Origin: UBA57 sp963577725
GTDB lineage: Archaea; Thermoproteota; Nitrososphaeria; Nitrososphaerales; UBA57
Length of the DNA stretch: 5,927 bases
Reading direction: 5' to 3'
Assembly: GCA_047517285.1 (NCBI GenBank)
Contig: JAKZTE010000016.1
Coordinates: 1-5,927 of the forward strand
Program-made: the position numbers and the translations under genes
Part shown: piece after piece, positions 1 through 4,553 of the stretch
Layout: each line of letters begins with the position of its first letter
Position numbering within the stretch: position 1 is the stretch's first letter
Notes under the pieces: model-generated
What the model saw: only the letters and a program-made list of their open reading frames with translations
Databases searched by the model: none
Told to the model about the DNA's origin: nothing

Positions 1-132
1 CGTTCTGGAGGATACGGAGGCAATCGTTCTGGAGGATACGGAGGCAATCGTTCTGGAGGATACGGAGGCAATCGTTCTGGAGGATACGGAGGCAATCGTT
101 CTGGAGGATACGGAGGCAATCGTTCTGGAGGA
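1..132 (+). repeat. 24-nt tandem repeat, 5.5 copies, coding RSGGYGGN
   Basis: The unit CGTTCTGGAGGATACGGAGGCAAT occurs five times without a mismatch (1-24, 25-48, 49-72, 73-96, 97-120), then as a 12-nt partial copy (121-132). Its length is a multiple of three, so copy number can change without shifting the frame. The unit is 54% G+C, well above the surrounding sequence. The array is cut by the left edge, so its true length is unknown. Confidence 0.98.
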
Positions 133-276
133 TCGTCAGGAAATAGAGAAGGCTCAGAAAATAGATCAGGATATTTTTCAGGAGAAAATAGAAATAATTC
201 AGAAAAAACTAGAAGTGGAAATAAGGATAATAAAAAGAGTCAGTACAAAAAACGCAGTAGAAAGACAACATATTAA
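1..276 (+). CDS. Glycine-rich protein, C-terminal 91 residues (5' end outside window)
   Basis: Reading frame 1 is open from the left edge to a TAA at 274-276, with no start codon in view. Residues 1-44 are five perfect RSGGYGGN repeats plus RSGG. Residues 45-91 are a low-complexity tail rich in Asn, Ser, Arg, Lys and Glu that becomes strongly basic and ends KKRSRKTTY. RGG/YGG-like tails of this kind are typical of RNA-binding proteins, for example DEAD-box RNA helicases or small RRM proteins, where they add nonspecific RNA contact. No catalytic or RRM core lies inside the window, so the identity of the body is unknown and an RNA-binding role is inference from composition only. The plus-strand frame is preferred because the arginine- and glycine-rich character continues beyond the repeat into the tail. 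The gene converges with the aEF1-beta gene, with 36 nt between their stop codons. Confidence 0.75.
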   Translation, partial: RSGGYGGNRSGGYGGNRSGGYGGNRSGGYGGNRSGGYGGNRSGGSSGNREGSENRSGYFSGENRNNSEKTRSGNKDNKKSQYKKRSRKTTY

Positions 277-294
277 AATTATTTTATAATAATT
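277..294. terminator. Possible AT-only hairpin between convergent genes
   Basis: Seven-base arms AATTATT (277-283) and AATAATT (288-294) flank a four-base loop. The element begins at the base after the stop of the left gene and lies downstream of the aEF1-beta stop on the other strand. Archaeal termination depends mainly on T-rich tracts, and this stem has no G-C pairs, so a transcript-ending role is only plausible. Confidence 0.3.
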
Positions 295-312
295 CAGTTA
301 AAGATTAAGAGA

Positions 313-609
313 TTATTCTCCGACGCCAGTAGATGTATTACTTACGGCAATAGTTTCTAATTCACTAACTTGTTCTAATTTATTAACACATTCTTCGACA
401 ACATCAAGAGCTCCAGGTTTATCTTCAAATTCAACATCGGCAAATATAGCAAACAAACCAAATGCAATAGGTTCTTCAGTAATTTGTCTAATTTTTGAAC
501 CGTCAGGAAGTATATCAATAATGAGAGGTTCAAACGTAGAAGCTTTTATTCCGGGTCCAGTTGGCAATATTTTCATACGAGCTACAAGAATATTCAAATT
601 ACATATCAC
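313..609 (-). CDS. ef1b: Elongation factor 1-beta (aEF1B)
   Basis: This 98-residue protein is the archaeal nucleotide-exchange factor that reloads aEF1A with GTP during translation elongation in the cytoplasm. The family signature EEPIAFGL is at residues 45-52, preceded by the first strand (ILVARMKILPTG, about 7-18) and an LPDG turn, and followed by a DKPGALDVVEE stretch that fits the last helix-strand part of the ferredoxin-like fold. The length matches the family (about 90 residues). The start is a GTG at 609-607. Beginning at internal Met12 would remove most of the first beta-strand, so GTG is preferred. The start is supported by GAAGGA, whose last base lies 8 nt upstream within the final codons of the Zn-ribbon gene; only 2 nt separate that gene's stop from the GTG. 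Co-transcription with the Zn-ribbon gene is very likely, and the pairing of these two genes is common in archaea. Confidence 0.93.
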   Translation of the reverse strand: MICNLNILVARMKILPTGPGIKASTFEPLIIDILPDGSKIRQITEEPIAFGLFAIFADVEFEDKPGALDVVEECVNKLEQVSELETIAVSNTSTGVGE

Positions 610-611
610 AC

Positions 612-791
612 CTATGGTCCTTCAAAACTACAGCCAGAACAAGCGTATAATCGACTAAATTTACGGCATTTTGCGCATCGCCAGAGTGTATTTTCATTAC
701 AATTAGGACATTGAAACTTAACAGATAGGCCGCCAGGCATAATAGGTCTATTGCAAGAAGTACAAGTAGGTAATTCTATTTGATCAGTCAA
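612..791 (-). CDS. Small Zn-ribbon protein (HVO_2753-like, DUF1610), upstream of aEF1B
   Basis: This 59-residue protein has four CxxC pairs: C10/C13, C28/C31, C39/C42 and C51/C54, enough for two zinc sites. It includes the family-like stretches CTSCNRPIMPGG, FQCPNCN and LWRCAKC, and ends in CSGCSFEGP. Archaeal members of this family are described as translation-associated or RNA-binding Zn-ribbon proteins and often sit directly before the aEF1-beta gene, as here. The exact molecular function is not established by the sequence. The start is taken as TTG at 791-789: an in-frame TAG lies two codons upstream (797-795), the next ATG (Met18) would lose the first zinc-binding pair, and no ATG or GTG is available between. 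No good Shine-Dalgarno site precedes the TTG. The gene follows the reductase gene by 48 nt and may be co-transcribed with it or use its own weak promoter. Confidence 0.9.
   Translation of the reverse strand: MTDQIELPTCTSCNRPIMPGGLSVKFQCPNCNENTLWRCAKCRKFSRLYACSGCSFEGP
618..623 (-). promoter_or_regulatory. Shine-Dalgarno-like site for aEF1B
   Basis: GAAGGA on the minus strand lies 8 nt before the GTG start of aEF1-beta. It is made by the Glu-Gly codons near the end of the Zn-ribbon gene. The spacing equals that of the stronger site before rpl15e and supports both the GTG start and coupled translation. Confidence 0.5.
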
Positions 792-811
792 TATCTAATT
801 GCAAATTTCCT

Positions 812-822
812 ATTATTTATCA
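812..822 (-). promoter_or_regulatory. Possible weak TATA-like element before the Zn-ribbon gene
   Basis: The minus strand reads TGATAAATAAT, centred about 27 nt upstream of the TTG start, which is the distance expected for a leaderless archaeal transcript. The match is ordinary for AT-rich DNA, and the gene could instead be read through from the reductase gene upstream. Confidence 0.25.
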
Positions 823-839
823 GTTTACCATTTAATAGA

Positions 840-2000
840 TTAATTATTAAATAGTTTCTTTATCTCATTTGAAGAGACTATATTAAACAATCGAGTAATT
901 TTTTTGATACCCAATGCTTTTAGAAGGGTTAAAGAATGGAAATCAAAATCTCCACTGTTATTAATAAAGTCCTGAAGATCAGAAGATGAAGATAGAATAT
1001 CAAAAATCTCTTCCAAATGTTCATTGTCAAGATTATCGAATATTTTTCTAAATCTTCGAGTGGAATTAAAGTCAGAACCAAATGTATTCCTCCATCTTTT
1101 TTCATAAATAGATAACAAATCAGTATTTGACAATAAACTTTGATTAATACTTTGACCTGCAAAAAGACCGGCTAAGCCACCAGAAAATATACCACCAGCA
1201 GTAGTAGGTTTCGTTTGTGCGGCAGAATCTCCAACACGAATATTATGATTGTCAATAAATTGATCAACAGGTCCAGAAACAATTATCGGGCATGCAATTT
1301 TTTTTATAATAGTGTGTTTTTTATCTTTTAGGAAATAATCAAGATTTGAAAAACTGTTAATTCCGTAACCAGCAATACCAACTTTAGCAAGACTTTCATT
1401 AATTGGAATCACCCAAGTAAAAAATCCGGGAGAGAGTAACTGATTGAAATATAAATCAACTTTATTTGGATTAAACCAATTAGCTTTTATTATATATTTT
1501 GCGGCTTGTAGAACACCAAATTTTTGTCTTTTCATTAATGATGAAACGCCCATTGCGTCAACAAAATATTTGCAATTATATTGATGTCTTGATGAATTTA
1601 CTGTAATATGTGAGTTATGTGAAATAGATGATATGTATCGAGTAGATTTTTCCACAATAGCACCCTCATGAATAGCATTTTCATATAATTCATTATCAAA
1701 TTTTTTACGATTTAAGACGACAATATCAAGATTTGATGAATCGACGTCAATTAGTTTACCAGAAGGGGAAAAAAATCTTGCTCCCATGATTTTGTTTTGT
1801 ATAGTACGTTTGTTGGGAATTACACCTAATGAAGATAATGCATTTACGCTGATAAGGCCATCGCATTTTTCAGGCATACCGATTTCATCATGCTCTTCAA
1901 GTACAGTTACTGTATGGTTATTTTGTGCTAATTCATGGGCGCATAATAAGCCGGAAATACTACCTCCGGCAATTACAACATCTTGATTATCAATACTCAT
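840..2000 (-). CDS. Geranylgeranyl reductase family flavoprotein
   Basis: This is a 386-residue FAD-dependent oxidoreductase of the geranylgeranyl reductase family, which in archaea saturates the isoprenoid chains of membrane ether lipids or related prenyl compounds. From the N-terminus there is a dinucleotide-binding beta-alpha-beta with VVIAGGSISG (8-17) and an acidic residue closing strand two (VTVLEE, E35/E36). Next comes PEKCDGLIS (43-51), the usual place of the conserved Cys in this family. PGFFTWVIP (191-199) followed by GIAGYG matches the substrate-pocket signature (Y/F-x-W-x-F-P, then a Gly motif) with conservative changes. The second FAD motif VGDSAAQTKPTTAGG (256-270) resembles the GDAA...PTTGGG consensus. 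Length is normal (about 390-400). The ATG start (2000-1998) has no Shine-Dalgarno site and a TATA-like box about 28 nt upstream, suggesting leaderless translation. The exact substrate, and whether ferredoxin or NAD(P)H is the donor, cannot be told. Archaea often have several paralogues. Confidence 0.87.
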   Translation of the reverse strand: MSIDNQDVVIAGGSISGLLCAHELAQNNHTVTVLEEHDEIGMPEKCDGLISVNALSSLGVIPNKRTIQNKIMGARFFSPSGKLIDVDSSNLDIVVLNRKKFDNELYENAIHEGAIVEKSTRYISSISHNSHITVNSSRHQYNCKYFVDAMGVSSLMKRQKFGVLQAAKYIIKANWFNPNKVDLYFNQLLSPGFFTWVIPINESLAKVGIAGYGINSFSNLDYFLKDKKHTIIKKIACPIIVSGPVDQFIDNHNIRVGDSAAQTKPTTAGGIFSGGLAGLFAGQSINQSLLSNTDLLSIYEKRWRNTFGSDFNSTRRFRKIFDNLDNEHLEEIFDILSSSSDLQDFINNSGDFDFHSLTLLKALGIKKITRLFNIVSSNEIKKLFNN

Positions 2001-2023
2001 GATTATAAAACCAGTAATTATAA

Positions 2024-2034
2024 CGATATATTAA
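2024..2034. promoter_or_regulatory. TATA-like element in the reductase/pth2 divergent promoter
   Basis: In the 60-nt spacer between two divergent ATG starts, the self-complementary ATATAT (2026-2031) is centred about 28 nt from the reductase start and 32 nt from the pth2 start. Either distance fits an archaeal TATA box for a leaderless or short-leader transcript, and the element reads the same on both strands. No Shine-Dalgarno site precedes either gene. Further AT-rich stretches nearby (TTATAAT) could be used instead. Confidence 0.45.
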
Positions 2035-2060
2035 TGAATCTGTAGAAAGAATTACAATGT

Positions 2061-2423
2061 ATGTCATCTGTAGAAATTAAACAAGTCATCATAGTAAGAA
2101 CCGATCTTCAGATGGGGAAAGGTAAAATAGCAGTTCAAGTAGCTCATGCTTCATTATCTTCTGCAGAAATTGTAAAAAAGCACAATAGTTCGTTATTCAA
2201 AAGATGGAGGGTAAATGGCCAAGCAAAAGTAGCATTAAAGATTGAGTCTTTAGAACAACTATTAGATTTACAAAATAGTGCAAAAAAGAAAGGGATATTC
2301 TGTTATCTGGTTCAGGATAAAGGACTTACACAGATTGACGAAGGAACAACAACATGTTTAGCAATAGGTCCTGCAAATTCATTAGAAATAGATGAGATAA
2401 CAAGTAAATTGAAATTATTATAA
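2061..2423 (+). CDS. pth2: Peptidyl-tRNA hydrolase, archaeal/eukaryotic type (Pth2)
   Basis: This 120-residue cytoplasmic enzyme cleaves the ester bond of peptidyl-tRNAs that drop off stalled ribosomes, recycling the tRNA. It matches Pth2, not bacterial Pth, along its whole length: QVIIVRTDLQMGKGKIAVQVAHAS (about 8-31, with the conserved Lys-rich loop and His29), W49...GQAKVALK (49-60), LVQDKGLTQI (83-92, with the conserved Asp86 and Thr90), EGTTTCLAIGP (94-104) and a closing helix EIDEITSKLKLL. Length is typical (about 115-120). The ATG at 2061 is chosen because it gives the standard N-terminus a few residues before the first strand; another ATG at 2057 is out of frame. The gene is divergent from the reductase and convergent with the FNR-like gene, whose stop codon directly abuts its own. 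Confidence 0.96.
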   Translation: MSSVEIKQVIIVRTDLQMGKGKIAVQVAHASLSSAEIVKKHNSSLFKRWRVNGQAKVALKIESLEQLLDLQNSAKKKGIFCYLVQDKGLTQIDEGTTTCLAIGPANSLEIDEITSKLKLL

Positions 2424-3329
2424 TTATTGTAAATAATATTGATCCTTGTCTATATTTGATGGCTGACAATTGAATTTTAGAAGGTGATCTTCGACACCTT
2501 CGCCAAGTTTTGCCATTTTTCCTGCTTTGTCCCTGCCTTTACCATTAATGAAACTTGAACTTCCACATATAGTATTGTAATAGTCTTGCCAATTTGTTTT
2601 TTTACTAAGAAGTTTGGCCAGAATACCGCGATCGTCGGTATATTTATCAAGAGTATTTTCATCAGTCCAAAAACGACCGCTTTTATATTTTATATCAGAT
2701 GTGGATTTAGGAAGTTTATCAAGAGATTCTCGAGTTGCAGTAAATACTGCTTTGAAATTATCAGATTTTGAAACCGTATCTTTGATTTTCTCATGGTAGA
2801 TTATATCATCTTGTGTTTTATTGCTATCAAAAGCAACTACTTTTGTATCTAATTCATTATCTAAACAATATTGCATTAAACTAAGAGTTGAAGGAATTCC
2901 ACTACCAGCAGACCAACAAGCAATGTATTTAGAATTTTGTTCGAATATTTCTTTCATGAATTTGCCAGTAGGGCCAATCAGTGTACATTTATCACCCTCT
3001 TGAATTTGATCAAGCAAATATGGGGCAAATACACCTTGTTCACTTTTAATAATTAATTCAACATGTCCTTTTTGAGTTGGAGATGAAACTACAGAATATG
3101 CTTTCTTTTCAACAACCTCGATATCAGGACCGCTAGGAATCATTTGTTTAGATTCTTTATCATAGACTATTGCTTCAGGTCTAGATATTTTTGCTTCTAA
3201 CATAAAGAATTGGCCAGGAAGATAATCATATAGGCCTTCGTCATTATCAATTGGAGTAAATATAAATGATTTTGAATCACTGCTTTCAGTAGTTATTTTC
3301 TCTGCACGAACATCATATCTATTAGGCAT
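2424..3329 (-). CDS. Ferredoxin-NADP reductase-like FAD/NAD(P)-binding oxidoreductase
   Basis: This 301-residue flavoprotein has the two-domain ferredoxin reductase fold. The N-terminal FAD barrel shows LPGQFFML (37-44) and KAYSVVSSP (76-84), a Lys-for-Arg version of the RxYS flavin motif, then GVFAPYLL (99-106) and GPTGKF (119-124). The nucleotide domain has AGSGIPSTLSLMQY (141-154), matching the GxGIxP pyrophosphate loop with Ser for the usual Ala/Thr-Pro part, and CGSSSFI (255-261), matching the C-terminal CGxxxFI/M motif. There is no 2Fe-2S domain and no transmembrane segment, so it would pass electrons between NAD(P)H and a separate soluble carrier; the partner is unknown. About 25 extra residues (roughly 49-74) lie between the PGQ strand and the flavin motif. 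The ATG start is preceded by a TATA-like tract and no Shine-Dalgarno site. It converges on pth2 with no intervening bases. A role with the nearby geranylgeranyl reductase is possible but unsupported. Confidence 0.85.
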   Translation of the reverse strand: MPNRYDVRAEKITTESSDSKSFIFTPIDNDEGLYDYLPGQFFMLEAKISRPEAIVYDKESKQMIPSGPDIEVVEKKAYSVVSSPTQKGHVELIIKSEQGVFAPYLLDQIQEGDKCTLIGPTGKFMKEIFEQNSKYIACWSAGSGIPSTLSLMQYCLDNELDTKVVAFDSNKTQDDIIYHEKIKDTVSKSDNFKAVFTATRESLDKLPKSTSDIKYKSGRFWTDENTLDKYTDDRGILAKLLSKKTNWQDYYNTICGSSSFINGKGRDKAGKMAKLGEGVEDHLLKFNCQPSNIDKDQYYLQ

Positions 3330-3350
3330 ATCGACTTAGCTAATGAGTAA

Positions 3351-3378
3351 CTTAATAAATAAAAAGTTTCGTTTTTAT
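3351..3378 (-). terminator. T-rich terminator after rpl15e, overlapping the FNR-like gene's promoter
   Basis: Seven-base arms ATAAAAA and TTTTTAT (3372-3378 and 3359-3365 on the minus strand) flank a six-base loop and include the rpl15e stop codon. The second arm runs into CTTTTTATTTATTAAG (3366-3351), a U-rich run of the kind that ends archaeal transcripts. The same tract, TTTATTTATTAA, is centred about 27-30 nt upstream of the ATG at 3329, the right place for the TATA box of the FNR-like gene. One AT-rich element therefore appears to end one transcript and start the next on the same strand. Confidence 0.45.
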
Positions 3379-3821
3379 GAAACAAGATATTTAAAATCAT
3401 TATCAGATTTTATAGATGGATGAGATGGATCAACAAGAATAACTTCATACCATGTATTTTTTCCATCTTTATAAACAAAATATGAATTAAGAACGTGAAG
3501 ATTAGGATATCGTCTTGAAACACGGCTTTCGGAAGTTTGTTTCATATTTACATTGGCTTTCATTTTTACTACACCTGCATGTTTTTGTCTTCTACCGGCT
3601 TTTGGCCTAGCTCGACGCATACCACCACGACTAACTTTTATTCTTACAATAATAATTCCTTGTTTAGCTTTATAACCCAAGGTACGTGCTCTATCAATTC
3701 TAGTAGGTCGCTCTAGACGTGTTATTGTATTTTGTTTTCGCCATTCGACAACACGTTCACGTATTTGTTTATAATTATCCTTATAGATATTTTTCCAAGT
3801 AATTGATGAGTGTTTATACAA
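3375..3821 (-). CDS. rpl15e: 50S ribosomal protein L15e
   Basis: This is a 148-residue, highly basic large-subunit ribosomal protein found in archaea and eukaryotes but not bacteria. It shows the family landmarks in order: MYKH..TWKN (1-10), RVVEWRKQNTITRLERPTRIDRARTLGYKAKQG (about 23-55), VRIKVSRGGMRRARPKAGRRQKHAGV (59-84) and SRRYPNLHVLNSYFVYKDGK (102-121), followed by WYEVILVDPSHP. The core embeds in 23S rRNA. Length is near the short end for the family; many euryarchaeal and eukaryotic forms have a longer C-terminus. The start is TTG at 3821-3819: it gives the expected MYKH N-terminus, and an AGGAGG site lies 8 nt upstream. Only 1 nt separates it from the phosphatase stop codon, so the two genes form an operon with probable translational coupling. 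Confidence 0.97.
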   Translation of the reverse strand: MYKHSSITWKNIYKDNYKQIRERVVEWRKQNTITRLERPTRIDRARTLGYKAKQGIIIVRIKVSRGGMRRARPKAGRRQKHAGVVKMKANVNMKQTSESRVSRRYPNLHVLNSYFVYKDGKNTWYEVILVDPSHPSIKSDNDFKYLVS

Positions 3822-3822
3822 A

Positions 3823-4503
3823 TTATATTCCTCCTAACAAATTATTGAGTAAAATAGGCATTTCATATACTGATTCAACAGAGTAATCAGCAGTACTGTA
3901 ATTAATATTTTTTTCTTCCATAAGATAGCTTTTGACAAATACAGTTGTCATTCCCAAGGTTTTCGCAGTGTTTATTTCCATTTTGATTCTATCGCCTACA
4001 TAAATACAATTTACGGCATTTATTTTTAATTTGTTTAACGTATAAATGTATGGTTCTGGAGAAGGTTTCAAACCGGTTTCATCACTACTTATTATTTCTC
4101 TAAAATGTCTCCTAATACCCATAGATTCCAAAATCTTTGAAATTAGGCCATAACCGGTATTTGAACAGACAGCTTGAACAATATTCATATTATTAATTGT
4201 TTCAACAATACTGATTAATTTTTCATCTCGATGAACTAAAGATGAGATTGGGATAATATTAGATAACTCATTATAGAATAACGATGAATCAATTTTTAAT
4301 GATTGAATAAGACTAGTTAATCCTGTTTTATTATGTAAAGATAAGTTTACTATCTTTTCTGTTTCTTCTAATGATTTATCTAGAAATTTAGATAATAATG
4401 AGGTAAAATAATCGTCATATACAGAATAATAACTAGTAGATAGATTTAGAGTTCCATCAAGATCGTATATTATACCACGGTAGAAATTATTATTTCTAGA
4501 CAT
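3823..4503 (-). CDS. HAD-superfamily hydrolase (phosphatase-like)
   Basis: This is a 226-residue HAD-family protein, probably a small-molecule phosphatase or nucleotidase in the cytoplasm. All four HAD motifs are present: motif I IIYDLDGTL (11-19, nucleophile D14 and acid/base D16), motif II VCSNTG (112-117, S114), motif III Lys in GLKPSPEPYIY (K146) and motif IV IYVGDRIKMEI (167-177, D171 and E176). The roughly 80 residues between motifs I and II are mainly helical in appearance, fitting the subfamily I (C1) helical cap. In motif IV the second acidic residue is Glu where Asp is usual. The substrate cannot be assigned; phosphoglycolate phosphatase-like and pyrimidine 5'-nucleotidase-like members look similar at this level. 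The ATG start lacks a Shine-Dalgarno site and has a TATA-like box about 25 nt upstream. The last codons carry the ribosome-binding site of rpl15e. Confidence 0.88.
   Translation of the reverse strand: MSRNNNFYRGIIYDLDGTLNLSTSYYSVYDDYFTSLLSKFLDKSLEETEKIVNLSLHNKTGLTSLIQSLKIDSSLFYNELSNIIPISSLVHRDEKLISIVETINNMNIVQAVCSNTGYGLISKILESMGIRRHFREIISSDETGLKPSPEPYIYTLNKLKINAVNCIYVGDRIKMEINTAKTLGMTTVFVKSYLMEEKNINYSTADYSVESVYEMPILLNNLLGGI
3830..3835 (-). promoter_or_regulatory. Shine-Dalgarno site AGGAGG for rpl15e
   Basis: A perfect AGGAGG on the minus strand ends 8 nt before the TTG start of rpl15e. It is formed by the Gly-Gly codons (GGA GGA) and the preceding base at the C-terminal end of the phosphatase gene. 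It decides the non-ATG start and implies that ribosomes finishing the phosphatase can re-initiate on rpl15e. Confidence 0.85.
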
Positions 4504-4523
4504 ATTTTTTCACAATAATATTG

Positions 4524-4533
4524 CTATATATTT
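4524..4533. promoter_or_regulatory. Central TATA element shared by the phosphatase and YchF-type genes
   Basis: The 50-nt spacer between the divergent ATG starts contains CTATATATTT. Its symmetric ATATAT core (4526-4531) is centred at 4528.5, exactly the midpoint of the spacer and 25.5 nt from the first base of each start codon. This is the expected TATA-to-start distance for leaderless archaeal genes on both strands. No other clear TATA candidate sits at that distance. Confidence 0.6.
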
Positions 4534-4553
4534 GAATAGGATTATTAAACTTA

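Noticed and set aside
1..132. CRISPR-like array at the left edge
   Set aside because: The units are directly adjacent with no spacers, and the period is in frame with a coding sequence; it is a tandem coding repeat.
929..1162. 77-residue minus-strand open frame within the reductase gene in another frame
   Set aside because: It is a shadow of the reductase C-terminal region; composition is Ile/Leu-rich without motifs.
1786..1986. 66-residue plus-strand open frame opposite the reductase N-terminus
   Set aside because: It lies opposite the conserved FAD-binding motif and has no independent support.
2413..2425. AT palindrome at the pth2/FNR-like junction as a terminator
   Set aside because: AATTAT-T-ATAATT has a one-base loop and no G-C pairs, and it falls in the coding ends of both genes; such palindromes are frequent in DNA of this composition.
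2586..3003. Several 60-residue plus-strand open frames inside the FNR-like gene
   Set aside because: They overlap each other and a full-length flavoprotein with clear motifs, with no recognisable domain or ribosome-binding site.
313..4503. A dedicated gene cluster or new system linking the reductase, FNR-like protein and phosphatase
   Set aside because: The genes are on separate transcripts of opposite orientation, mixed with translation genes, and each is a common housekeeping family; there is no sign of mobile elements, defence genes or a shared pathway.
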